NCBI RefSeq assembly: GCF_017744555.1
Contig: NZ_JAGIBD010000002.1
Coordinates: 155,781 to 219,780 of the forward strand
Length of the DNA stretch: 64,000 nt
Direction: 5' to 3'
Origin: Cellulomonas sp.
GTDB taxonomy: Bacteria; Actinomycetota; Actinomycetes; Actinomycetales; Cellulomonadaceae
Shown: in pieces, positions 16,222 to 25,766 of the stretch
How the letters are laid out: each line of letters begins with the position of its first letter
Position numbering within the stretch: the first letter of the stretch is position 1
Made by a program: the position numbers and the translations under genes
Notes under the pieces: generated by a model
The model's input: the letters and a program-made list of their open reading frames with translations, nothing else
Databases searched by the model: none
What the model was told of the DNA's origin: nothing

Positions 16222-17379
16222 ATGGTCTGGCAGGCGTGGGTCGCGGTCGCGGTGGCCGCGACGGCGCTCGTGCTCGTGCTGATCCTGTGGGTGCGGCAGA
16301 ACGAGCTGCGCCGGCGCATCACGTCCCCGCGCGCGTGGGCCCACGAGCGCGCGCTGCGGCTGCAGCGCGAGGTGCGGGCCGAGGGGCAGCACGTCGCGTT
16401 CGTCGCGAACCCGTCGAAGCCCGACGTGGCCGCGCTGCACCTGTCGATCCTGCGAGCGTGCGAGGAGCTCGGGCTGCCCGAGCCGCTGTGGCTCGAGACC
16501 ACGGTCGAGGACCCGGGGGTCGGGCAGGCGCGGGCCGCCGTCGACGCCGGCGCGGACGTGGTCGTCGCGATCGGCGGCGACGGGACCGTCCGGGCCGTCG
16601 CCGAGGGGCTCGTGGGCACGGGGATCCCCATGGGCCTGATGCCGCTCGGCACGGGCAACCTGCTCGCGCGCAACCTCGACATCCCCCTCAACGACCCGCT
16701 CGCCGCGATGCAGATCGCGCTGCAGGGCCGCGACCGCGCCATCGACGTCGGCTGGCTGCGGGTGCTGCGGTGGGAGTCGCAGGTCGACGACGACGTCGCC
16801 GAGGCCGCCGAGCCGGACAGCACGCGGCGCGACCCCGACCAGCCGCGCGACCACATCTTTCTCGTCATCGCCGGCCTCGGCTTCGACGCCGCGATGGTCG
16901 CCGACGCCGACCCGACGCTCAAGCGACGCGTCGGGTGGATCGCCTACTTCGTCGCCGGCATGCGGCACCTGCACGGCCGGCGCACCCGCGTGCACGTGCG
17001 GCTCGACGACCAGCCCATCGCCACCATCCGGCTGCGCAGCCTGCTCATCGGCAACTGCGGGCGGCTCCCCGGCGGCCTCACGCTGCTGCCCGACGCGGTG
17101 CTCGACGACGGCTGGCTCGACATCGCCGCGATCGACACCCGCGCCGGGATCGCCGGCTGGGCGCAGCTGCTCGGCGAGGTCGTGCTGCAGGGGGTCGGCG
17201 TGCGTAACGACCTGCCCGCGAAGATCGGCCGCATCGACCACACCCGCGCGCAGGAGGTCCGGCTCGTCGTGCAGGGCGGCGAGCACGTCCAGGTGGACGG
17301 CGACGTCGTCGGGCGTGTCACCGAGCTGTCCGCGCGCGTCGACCACGGCGCGCTGGTGGTCCGGGTCGCAACGGGGTGA
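16222..17379 (+). CDS. Diacylglycerol/sphingosine kinase-family lipid kinase (DagK/YegS type)
   Basis: Protein of 385 residues. One N-terminal transmembrane helix (about 3-23) anchors a cytoplasmic catalytic domain of the DAGK superfamily. The nucleotide site shows VANPSKPD, the glycine-rich VAIGGDGTVRAVAEGL and PLGTGNLLARNL, the three classic motifs. A C-terminal region (VDGDVVGRVTEL) completes the second lobe. It probably phosphorylates diacylglycerol or a related lipid, recycling it into phospholipid synthesis. The start ATG is fixed by a leaderless -10 box and by the hydrophobic anchor that follows at once. It diverges from serS, a placement common in actinomycetes. Confidence 0.9.
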   Translation: MVWQAWVAVAVAATALVLVLILWVRQNELRRRITSPRAWAHERALRLQREVRAEGQHVAFVANPSKPDVAALHLSILRACEELGLPEPLWLETTVEDPGVGQARAAVDAGADVVVAIGGDGTVRAVAEGLVGTGIPMGLMPLGTGNLLARNLDIPLNDPLAAMQIALQGRDRAIDVGWLRVLRWESQVDDDVAEAAEPDSTRRDPDQPRDHIFLVIAGLGFDAAMVADADPTLKRRVGWIAYFVAGMRHLHGRRTRVHVRLDDQPIATIRLRSLLIGNCGRLPGGLTLLPDAVLDDGWLDIAAIDTRAGIAGWAQLLGEVVLQGVGVRNDLPAKIGRIDHTRAQEVRLVVQGGEHVQVDGDVVGRVTELSARVDHGALVVRVATG

Positions 17380-17395
17380 GCGGGGTCGCCCGTTC

Positions 17396-17413
17396 GTGTA
17401 TACATGCGTACAC
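17396..17413 (+). promoter_or_regulatory. Candidate GntR-family operator
   Basis: GTGTA-TACATGCG-TACAC is an inverted repeat with five-base arms about 100 bases upstream of the GntR gene. Spacing and TGTA/TACA arms fit FadR/GntR-type sites. Autoregulation is an inference. Confidence 0.45.
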
Positions 17414-17512
17414 ACGCCCCACCGGCGTCGTGACACCGCTACCGTGTGAGTCTGCTCGTACCGGCGTCAGACGCGCCGCCGGCCGCCCCCCTCGCGATGC
17501 AGGAGTTTTGTC

Positions 17513-18214
17513 GTGCCCGTCCCCGCCCGGTCCCGCGCCACCGAGTCCACCCGGACGCTGCTGCCCGACCTCGTCTACGACAACCTGCTGACGCTCGTCA
17601 TCGCGGGCGACCTCGCCCCCGGGGAGCTGCTGCGCGAGGAGGAGATCGCGGCGTGGCTGGACGTCTCCCGCACCCCTGTGCGCGACGCGATCACGCGGCT
17701 GCGCGAGCAGGGGCTCGCGGTCGCCCGGCCGAACCGCGGGACCCGGGTCGCCGAGATCGACCTCGAGCGCGCCCGCATGATCTTCGAGACGCTCGCGGCG
17801 CTGCACGGCATGGCCGCGCGTCTGGCGCTGCCGAACCTCACGGAGGACGACCTCGCGCACATGCGCGACCTGGTGGCGGGTGGCTCGCCGGTCGACCCCC
17901 TCAACGCCGGCCCTGTCGAGGTCCCCGCGGTCCAGCAGATCATCCAGCTCTTCCGCGAACGCAGCGGCAACGACGTGCTCGACGAGGCGATCCGGCGGCT
18001 CCAGCCGCACATGACCCGGATCCGCAAGCTCACGTCGGACGTGATCCCCCGCGAGTGGGTCCAGGAGAAGGGCACGGAGCTGCTCGAGGCGATCGACACG
18101 GGCTCACCCGATCGCGTGAACCAGCTCGTGCAGTCGTTCTTCCTGGGGTTCAGCGAGAACCTGCTCGTCGAGGCCGCGCAGCACCTCGGCCGGACGGCCC
18201 CTCCCCCGCACTGA
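17513..18214 (+). CDS. GntR-family transcriptional regulator, FadR subgroup
   Basis: DNA-binding regulator of 233 residues. The N-terminal winged helix (about 20-85) contains LREEEIAAWLDVSRTPVRDAI and the wing PNRGTRVAEI. The C-terminal region is all-helical (FCD-like, about 90-220) and should bind a carboxylate effector. GTG at 17513 has AGGAG seven bases upstream. No metabolic operon adjoins it in the same direction, so the target is unknown; the palindrome upstream of its own gene suggests at least autoregulation. It converges on pheA. Confidence 0.87.
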   Translation: MPVPARSRATESTRTLLPDLVYDNLLTLVIAGDLAPGELLREEEIAAWLDVSRTPVRDAITRLREQGLAVARPNRGTRVAEIDLERARMIFETLAALHGMAARLALPNLTEDDLAHMRDLVAGGSPVDPLNAGPVEVPAVQQIIQLFRERSGNDVLDEAIRRLQPHMTRIRKLTSDVIPREWVQEKGTELLEAIDTGSPDRVNQLVQSFFLGFSENLLVEAAQHLGRTAPPPH

Positions 18215-18223
18215 CACGCCGGG

Positions 18224-18236
18224 GCGCGTGACGCGC
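18224..18236. terminator. Short hairpin between convergent gntR-type and pheA genes
   Basis: GCGCG-TGA-CGCGC forms a five-base-pair stem in the 30-base gap between the two stops. It is weak, and its terminator role is tentative. Confidence 0.3.
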
Positions 18237-18244
18237 GGCCGCCG

Positions 18245-19204
18245 TCAGGTCGCCCGGCCCTCCCGCACGGCCCGCAGCCACTCGCGCGCGCCGACGAAGT
18301 CCGAGTCGGCCGTGCCGACGTGCACGGTCGGCTCGACCGCGTCGGCCCGCGGGTAGGAACCGAGGAACCGCACGTACGGGCAGCGCCGGTGCAGGCCCAT
18401 GATCGCCTCGCCGACGCGCTCGTCCGTGATGTGCCCCTCGGCGTCGATCGAGAACGAGTAGCGGCCGAGCGCGTCGCCGATGGGCCGCGACTCGATGCGC
18501 GACAGGTTGACGCCGCGCGCCGCGAACTGCTCGAGCATCGCGAGCAGCGCACCGGCCTCGTTGTCGGGCAGGTGCACCACGAGGGTCGTCTTGTCGGCGC
18601 CCGTCGCGGGCGGCACGTCCCCCGGGTGCCCGACGACCACGAACCGGGTGAGGGCGGCGACGTTGTCGGCGACGTCCTGCGCGAGCACGTCGAGCCCGTA
18701 CGTCTGCACCGCGGGCGGCGGGACGAGCGCCGCGTCGAAGCCCAGGTCGGCCGGTGCGCCGTCCCGCAGCGCCTGGGCGATGAGCGCGGCGGGTGCGGTG
18801 TTCGACGTCGCGGGCACGTGCACGACGCGTGGCAGATGGTGCGCCAGCCACCGGCGGCACTGCACCCACGCGTGCGGGTGGGCCGAGATGCGACGCACGT
18901 CCTGCAGGCGTACGCCGGGGGCCGCCGCGAGCGTGAACTGGACGGGGACGAGCACCTCGCGCAGCAGCACGAGCGGCGCGCCCGTCGCGAGGCTGTCGAG
19001 CGTCGCCGTGACGCCGCCCTCGACGGTGCTCTCGATCGCGACGACCGCGAAGTCCGCGTCCCCCGAGCGCACCGCGGCGATGGCGGACGCGACGTCCGAC
19101 TGCGGCAGGTACTCCGCCTCGTCGGGCGACGCGACCTGGCGCAGCGCCGCCTCCGTGAACGTGCCCTCCGGCCCGAGGTACGCGTAGCGCGGCCGTGCCG
19201 ACAT
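18245..19204 (-). CDS. pheA: Prephenate dehydratase
   Basis: Monofunctional enzyme of 319 residues that converts prephenate to phenylpyruvate in phenylalanine synthesis. The catalytic periplasmic-binding-like domain (about 5-190) shows YLGPEGTFTEAAL, the ESTVEGGVTAT loop and NVAALTRFVVV with the catalytic TRF motif. An ACT domain follows (about 205-285; SRIESRPIGDALGRYSFS) and should bind phenylalanine for feedback inhibition. No chorismate mutase domain is present. ATG at 19204 has GGGAGGG just upstream and was preferred to a GTG 18 bases earlier. The gene stands alone, divergent from a large membrane-protein gene. Confidence 0.96.
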   Translation of the reverse strand: MSARPRYAYLGPEGTFTEAALRQVASPDEAEYLPQSDVASAIAAVRSGDADFAVVAIESTVEGGVTATLDSLATGAPLVLLREVLVPVQFTLAAAPGVRLQDVRRISAHPHAWVQCRRWLAHHLPRVVHVPATSNTAPAALIAQALRDGAPADLGFDAALVPPPAVQTYGLDVLAQDVADNVAALTRFVVVGHPGDVPPATGADKTTLVVHLPDNEAGALLAMLEQFAARGVNLSRIESRPIGDALGRYSFSIDAEGHITDERVGEAIMGLHRRCPYVRFLGSYPRADAVEPTVHVGTADSDFVGAREWLRAVREGRAT

Positions 19205-19327
19205 CAGCCCTCCCGTCCCCACCGCCGGCGCACCTCGCCCGCGGCGGCGGGTGCACCACCCGTGCAGGTCACGTGGACGTCCCCCGCTCGGGCGGCAGGC
19301 CCGCCGGGGTCGAGGGTAGTGCGCACG

Positions 19328-19333
19328 TAGGCT
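19328..19333 (+). promoter_or_regulatory. -10 box TAGGCT of a leaderless promoter
   Basis: TAGGCT lies six bases before the GTG at 19340, and there is no Shine-Dalgarno sequence. Confidence 0.55.
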
Positions 19334-19339
19334 GGTTCG

Positions 19340-21841
19340 GTGCCCACCCCTGCCCGTCCGCGCGCGTCCCGCCGGACCCGCACCCGCGTGCTGCGCGGCC
19401 TCGTCGCCGTCGCCGCCGGGCTGCTCGTCGCGCTGACGGTCGGGTCGCCCGCGTCCGCCGCCGCCCCGACGCCGACGCCCACGCCCTCCGACGACGGCGC
19501 CGCCCTCCCGCCGATCGTGCTCGTGGGCGTCACCGGGCTGCGCTGGGACGACGTGGCCACGCTCACCACGCCCGCGCTGTGGAACATGTCCCGCGAGGGG
19601 TCCGTCGGCGACGTCGCGGCGCGGTCCGTCGCGTCACGGGCCTGCCCCGCCGACGGGTGGCTCGCGGTGTCCTCGGGCACCCGCGCCGCCGACCTGCCCG
19701 CCGACGACCGCACGTGCCGCACGCTGCGCGACCCCGGCGAGTCCGGCCTCGTGCCCGGGTGGGACGACTACCTGCAGGCGGCCGACGCCGAGTCGTACGG
19801 CGCGCACCTCGGGCTGCTCGGCGACCTGCTCGCCTCGGGGCACGTGCCCGCCACCGGGATCGGCCCGGGCGCCGCGATCGCGCTCGCCGACTCGGGCGGC
19901 ATCCCGGTCGGCACCCATCTGTCGCGCCCCGAGTCGGCTTCCGGGCTCATGCGTGCCGTGCGCACCGCGCTCACCGAGTCGCAGCTCGTCGTCGTCGACG
20001 CGGGCGTGATCCGCGACCCGGGGTACGCCACCCGCCCGCGCACGACGTCCGAGCAGCCGCCCGAGGAGTCCGACCAGGACGTCGTGCCCGGCCTGTCCGA
20101 CCCCACCGCCCCCGACCTGCCGTCACCCGACGCGATCGTCGAGCCCACCCGGTCGTCGCAGGCGCAGACGCTCGACGAGCGCATCGGGGCGGTCGTCGAC
20201 GGTGCCCGCGCGTCCGGCGCGACCGTGCTCGTCGTCTCGCTCGCCGACTCGTCACGGCCCGTGCTGCAGCTCGCCGCCGCGACCGGTGTCGCACCCAACG
20301 GCGACACCTACTCCGAGTCCTTCCTCACCTCCGGGTCGACCCGGCAGAAGGGCCTGATCGTCACGCCCGACGTCACGCCGACGCTGCTCGACTCCGTCGG
20401 CCTCACGGGCGCCGCACCCTCCCTCACCGGCTCCGCGATCCTGCCCGTCGCCGGCCCCGCGACCGCGTCGGCCCGGGTCTCCGCGCTCCTCGACGTCCAG
20501 CAGCACGCCTCCTGGATCACGCGCGTCAGCGGCGGGTTCTCCGCGCGGCTCGTGCTGATCCAGGCGGCCCTGTTCGTCGCCGCCGCGATCATCCTCACGC
20601 GCAAGGGCCGGTCCGACCGGCGACCCCTGCGGCCCACGCTGCGGGTGCTGCGCGTGGCGTCGCTCGCGCTCGCGGCCGCCCCGATCTCCGCGTTCCTCAC
20701 CGCCCTGGTGCCGTGGTGGCGGGCAAGCGACCCGCGGCAGGCGTTCTACGCGGTGGTGCTCGGCTGGGTCGCGCTCATCACGGCGCTCGCGCTCGTCGGG
20801 CCGTGGCGGCGCAACCTGCTCGGGGCCGCCGGGTTCGTCGCCGGGGTGACCGTCGCCGTCCTCGTCGTCGACGCGTGCACGGGCTCCAACCTGGTCATCG
20901 ACACCCCGATGGGCGCCCACCGGCTGCTCGCCGCCCGGTTCTACGGCATGAGCAACCAGGCGTTCGCACTGCTCACCGCCGGTGGCCTGCTGCTCGCCGT
21001 CGCGATCGCCGACCCGCTGCTGCGCCGCGGCCGCCGTGGGCTCGCCACCGCGGCCGTCGCCGCGCTCGGCCTGCTGCTCGTCGTCGTCGACGGCACCCCC
21101 GGGCTCGGCAGCGACTTCGGCGGGCCGCCCGCGCTCATCGTCGCGTTCGCGCTGCTCACGATCGTGGTCAGCGGCCGTCGCGTGAGCTGGCGGACGGTCG
21201 CGCTCGTCTGCGGGATCGGTGTGCTCGTGGTCGGCGGGTTCGCCGTGCTCGACTGGCTGCGGCCGCCGGACGACCGCACGCACCTCGGCCGGTTCTTCGC
21301 GACCGTGCTCGACGGCGGCCTGTGGGACGTGCTCGGGCGCAAGCTGTCCGCCAACCTGCGCGTCCTCACGTCCTGGCGGTACCTCGTGCTCGCGATCGCG
21401 GGCGTGGCCCTCACCTGGATCGTCGTCGCTGGTGCCCGACCGCGGCGCGGCGGCCTCATGGGCGGCGGGAGCCCGCTCGCCGGGCTCGGGCACGCGGTCC
21501 CGCTGCTGCGCCCCGCCGTCGCGGCCATCGGCGCCGGGCTCACCGTCGGGTTCCTCATCAACGACTCCGGCATCGTCGTGCCGGCCACCGGGATCGCGCT
21601 CGCGGTGCCGTGCCTCGTGGCGGCCGCCGCGCAGTGGCGGCTCGGGTCGCCCGACGGGTGGACCGGCGAGGACGACGACGTGGCGTACACGATCGGCGGG
21701 TCGTCAGGCGGCACGGCGGCGACCGGGGCGTCGCCCGGCCCGGAGACCCGCCCGGCGGCGAGCGGCCCGGCGGCGGGCTCGTCGTCCGACGGCCCCACGG
21801 GCGACCTCACCTCGCAGGAGACCACCCCGACCCCCACCTGA
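19340..21841 (+). CDS. Large exported/membrane protein with phosphatase-like ectodomain and about ten C-terminal helices
   Basis: Protein of 833 residues that I do not recognise by name. An N-terminal signal segment (about 18-42, ending near ASAAA) is followed by a Thr/Pro linker. The extracytoplasmic domain of about 350 residues (IVLVGVTGLRWDDV, VVSLADSSRP, GLIVTPDVTPTLLD) is laid out like alkaline-phosphatase-superfamily ectodomains. About ten transmembrane helices follow, with short motifs FYGMSNQAF, GLGSDFGGPPA and LINDSGIVVPATG in the loops. The tail is Gly/Ser/Pro-rich. Similar architecture occurs in actinobacterial envelope proteins annotated only as hypothetical. A role in cell-envelope polymer modification is an inference. 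Start is GTG at 19340 with a leaderless -10 box. Confidence 0.8.
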   Translation: MPTPARPRASRRTRTRVLRGLVAVAAGLLVALTVGSPASAAAPTPTPTPSDDGAALPPIVLVGVTGLRWDDVATLTTPALWNMSREGSVGDVAARSVASRACPADGWLAVSSGTRAADLPADDRTCRTLRDPGESGLVPGWDDYLQAADAESYGAHLGLLGDLLASGHVPATGIGPGAAIALADSGGIPVGTHLSRPESASGLMRAVRTALTESQLVVVDAGVIRDPGYATRPRTTSEQPPEESDQDVVPGLSDPTAPDLPSPDAIVEPTRSSQAQTLDERIGAVVDGARASGATVLVVSLADSSRPVLQLAAATGVAPNGDTYSESFLTSGSTRQKGLIVTPDVTPTLLDSVGLTGAAPSLTGSAILPVAGPATASARVSALLDVQQHASWITRVSGGFSARLVLIQAALFVAAAIILTRKGRSDRRPLRPTLRVLRVASLALAAAPISAFLTALVPWWRASDPRQAFYAVVLGWVALITALALVGPWRRNLLGAAGFVAGVTVAVLVVDACTGSNLVIDTPMGAHRLLAARFYGMSNQAFALLTAGGLLLAVAIADPLLRRGRRGLATAAVAALGLLLVVVDGTPGLGSDFGGPPALIVAFALLTIVVSGRRVSWRTVALVCGIGVLVVGGFAVLDWLRPPDDRTHLGRFFATVLDGGLWDVLGRKLSANLRVLTSWRYLVLAIAGVALTWIVVAGARPRRGGLMGGGSPLAGLGHAVPLLRPAVAAIGAGLTVGFLINDSGIVVPATGIALAVPCLVAAAAQWRLGSPDGWTGEDDDVAYTIGGSSGGTAATGASPGPETRPAASGPAAGSSSDGPTGDLTSQETTPTPT

Positions 21842-21886
21842 CGGCGCCGACGGACGGAACCCGGCCCGCCGATCCCCTGGACTTGC

Positions 21887-21957
21887 CGTCGAGTTCGTGG
21901 CTTCTCGTCGAGTTCGTGCCCTGCAACCACCGGACTCGACGACAACCACCGGACTCG
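21887..21957. repeat. Paired direct repeats with 19-base period between convergent genes
   Basis: CGTCGAGTTCGTG occurs at 21887-21899 and 21906-21918; CAACCACCGGACTCG occurs at 21924-21938 and 21943-21957. Both pairs are spaced exactly 19 bases. CGTCGAGT (21906-21913) is also inverted as ACTCGACG (21934-21941). The block lies between the stops of two convergent genes and may fold as a terminator or be a small dispersed repeat. Confidence 0.6.
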
Positions 21958-21994
21958 CGGCGGGCATGCGCGGTCGCGGGCGGGAGTGCCGGCG

Positions 21995-22840
21995 TCAGCG
22001 GTGGGTCGGTGGGGTCTTCGTCGGGGTGACCGCGTGCTTGACGCTCGACGCCGCGGACCGGACCCGGCGGGCGTTCACCGCGAGCTGCACGTCGCGGTAC
22101 TGGGCGGCCCGGTGCATCTGGCCCTTGAGGTCCGTGCCCGACGGGCGGTGGCGCAGCTCGCACGGCACCTCGACCACCCGGAAGCCCTGCCGGAGCAGGT
22201 CGATCGTCATGCCGGTCTCGACCCCCCAGCCGCGCGCGAGCGGCGTGGCCGCCTCGAACGCCTCGCGCGTGAGGCAGCGCATGCCCGACAGCGGCTGCGT
22301 GGGCGTCCAGCCCGTCATCGACGCGATGGCCCGACGAGCGGCGCCGACCACGATGCCCCGCCCGCCGGCGCCGGGCTGCGGCGGCAGCAGCGCGATCGAC
22401 AGGTCCGCGTGCCCCTCGACCACCGGCGGCACCAGCGGGGCCGTGTTCACGGCCGTCTCGCCGAGGTCGCCGTCGATGAACAGCAGGATCCGCGGTGCCC
22501 GGTCGGGGGCGTCCCGCATCGCGACGACGGCCGCGCCGGTCTCCATCGCGGCGGCCTTGCCGCGGTTGTGCGAGTGCCGGACGACGACCGCGCCGGCCTC
22601 CCGGGCGACGTGCTGCGTGTTGTCCTCGGACCCGTCGTCGACCACCAGCACGAGGTCGACGAACGGGATGGCCCGGGCCGAGCGCACGGTCGCGGCGATC
22701 CGCCGGGACTCGTCCTTCGCCGGGATGATCACGGCGACCCGCTGCCGGGCCCGCTGGGCAGCCGCACGCACCTCGTCGGGCTGGTGGGTGGCGTCGGCGG
22801 CCGTCTCGCCGTCGGCGGACTTCCCGCTCTTGCGCGTCAC
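21995..22840 (-). CDS. Family 2 glycosyltransferase, dolichol-phosphate-mannose-synthase-like
   Basis: Enzyme of 281 residues with a GT-A fold. The N-terminus after about 35 hydrophilic residues reads VAVIIPAKDESRRIAATV, VLVVDDGSEDNT and FIDGDLGET, giving the nucleotide-sugar-binding aspartates and the DxD metal site. MTGWTPTQPLSGMRCLTREAF resembles the acceptor region of glucosyl-3-phosphoglycerate and polyprenyl-phosphate glycosyltransferases. No transmembrane helix is evident, so it is likely soluble or membrane-associated. GTG at 22840 is set by a leaderless TAGGCT seven bases upstream. Donor and acceptor are not predictable from the sequence alone. Confidence 0.87.
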   Translation of the reverse strand: MTRKSGKSADGETAADATHQPDEVRAAAQRARQRVAVIIPAKDESRRIAATVRSARAIPFVDLVLVVDDGSEDNTQHVAREAGAVVVRHSHNRGKAAAMETGAAVVAMRDAPDRAPRILLFIDGDLGETAVNTAPLVPPVVEGHADLSIALLPPQPGAGGRGIVVGAARRAIASMTGWTPTQPLSGMRCLTREAFEAATPLARGWGVETGMTIDLLRQGFRVVEVPCELRHRPSGTDLKGQMHRAAQYRDVQLAVNARRVRSAASSVKHAVTPTKTPPTHR

Positions 22841-22847
22841 GGGCGTC

Positions 22848-22853
22848 AGCCTA
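22848..22853 (-). promoter_or_regulatory. -10 box TAGGCT of a leaderless promoter
   Basis: TAGGCT on the minus strand ends seven bases before the GTG at 22840 of the glycosyltransferase gene. Confidence 0.55.
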
Positions 22854-22883
22854 TCGATCTGCGCGGAGGATGCCGGACGCAGC

Positions 22884-22943
22884 ACCGCCCGCCCACGGGC
22901 TTCACTCGTCCGGGGGCGGACGGGGGTCCCGAGGGCGGGCGGT
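22884..22943 (-). terminator. Compound hairpin downstream of the DUF5926 gene
   Basis: An 11-base-pair perfect stem joins 22884-22894 with 22933-22943. Inside its loop a second stem pairs GTCCG (22908-22912) with CGGAC (22917-22921). It lies 61 bases past the DUF5926 stop on the minus strand and ahead of the glycosyltransferase promoter, so termination between the two genes is likely. Confidence 0.6.
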
Positions 22944-23004
22944 GCGGGCAGCAGGTCCGGCGCGTCGTCGGCGGTGTCGCGACGTGCGCGGCCGCTCCGA
23001 CGGG

Positions 23005-23829
23005 TCAGCGCAGCGTGACCTGCCGGGCGACGAGGCCGGCACGTGCGCGGCGCTCGTTCGCGTCGAGCGGGCTCGTGTCGGCGAGCGCGGCCTCGAACTT
23101 GGGCCGGAACGCGGCGACGGGCGCCTCGATGTCCTCGGCCTCCGAGCCCTTCGCGAGCTCCCACACGGGGACGACGAGGCCGCTGGAGCGGAAGTAGCCG
23201 ACGAACTTGGCGCCTTCGAAGCCGGACTCGCGGCGGGCGTGCAGGCGCGCGAGGGCGTCGAGCACGACCTGCTCGTCGTGCGGCTGCGCCCACCGCAGGA
23301 ACTCGCGTGCGCCCATGCGGCACCAGTACGCGGAGTCCGCGGCGGCGAGCTTGACCGTGTCGACGATGCCCGAGTCGGCCTCCTCGATGGCGGCCTGCAG
23401 GTCCGACGTGCGCTCGGTGTCCGGCGCGAGCCAGTACGCGAACGAGTCGAGCACGGTGACCTCGAACGGGACGCTCAGGTCGAGCACGTCCTGCAGGCGC
23501 GGGCCCGGACCGGGCAGGCCTGCCGTCTCGACGGCCGTGCCGGGCTCGACGTCGAGCGCCTCGAGCAGCGCGGCGGCCAGGTCGCGGCTGGTGTCGCCGG
23601 AGCTGCCGACGGTCTGCAGCGCGAGCAGGACGACGCCGTCGGCGCGGTGCAGCGCGGGCCACGCGGTCGGCAGGACGGTCGTCACGAGCACGTCGCGCGC
23701 GCCGTACTCCTTCGTGGTGCGGGCGGTCGCGGTCGCCGCCGGGACGAGCTCCTTGAGCGCGACCCAGTCGGGCTCACCGGGCAGCCCCTCGAACGGGCGC
23801 AGCACGAAGTCGGGCGTGTTCTTGGCCAT
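23005..23829 (-). CDS. DUF5926-family protein
   Basis: Protein of 274 residues matching a conserved actinobacterial family of unknown function, sometimes mislabelled as a topoisomerase or SecA relative. Recognisable stretches are DFVLRPFEGLPGEPDWVALK, VLDSFAYWLAPDTERT and CRMGAREFLRWAQPHDEQ. It has no signal peptide or membrane helix, and the fold is not evident by eye. The cysteine-rich SEC-C segment that some relatives carry at one end is not seen. ATG at 23829 is placed by the leaderless box TAGCCT seven bases upstream. It precedes a GT2 gene on the same strand but is separated from it by a compound hairpin, so it is probably transcribed alone. Confidence 0.82.
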   Translation of the reverse strand: MAKNTPDFVLRPFEGLPGEPDWVALKELVPAATATARTTKEYGARDVLVTTVLPTAWPALHRADGVVLLALQTVGSSGDTSRDLAAALLEALDVEPGTAVETAGLPGPGPRLQDVLDLSVPFEVTVLDSFAYWLAPDTERTSDLQAAIEEADSGIVDTVKLAAADSAYWCRMGAREFLRWAQPHDEQVVLDALARLHARRESGFEGAKFVGYFRSSGLVVPVWELAKGSEAEDIEAPVAAFRPKFEAALADTSPLDANERRARAGLVARQVTLR

Positions 23830-23836
23830 GCGGGCA

Positions 23837-23842
23837 AGGCTA
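23837..23842 (-). promoter_or_regulatory. -10 box TAGCCT of a leaderless promoter
   Basis: TAGCCT on the minus strand ends seven bases before the ATG at 23829. Confidence 0.5.
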
Positions 23843-23931
23843 CCGGGCGCCGGGTGAGCCAGCGCCGGGCCGTCGACGGTGTGACGTAGACCGGGGCTGC
23901 GCAGGTCCGGACGGTGGGGGAGGATCGCGAC

Positions 23932-25605
<1,674 letters not shown>

Positions 25606-25631
25606 CCCGCACGCTCCACGAGTTCGACGAG

Positions 25632-25661
25632 GGCCCCGGCCGGCGTTCAGGCCCCGGGGCC
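25632..25661 (+). terminator. Hairpin downstream of pgm
   Basis: GGCCCCGG (25632-25639) pairs with CCGGGGCC (25654-25661) around a 14-base loop, followed by TTCG. No long T-run is present. Confidence 0.6.
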
Positions 25662-25766
25662 TTCGCCGTGCCCGGGCCGGCACGCCGGTGTGCCCCGCCC
25701 GACCCCGGGCTCGTCGCCGTATCACGACCCCTCACCTCGTCTCTGCCTCGGTGGGAGGGACGACTC

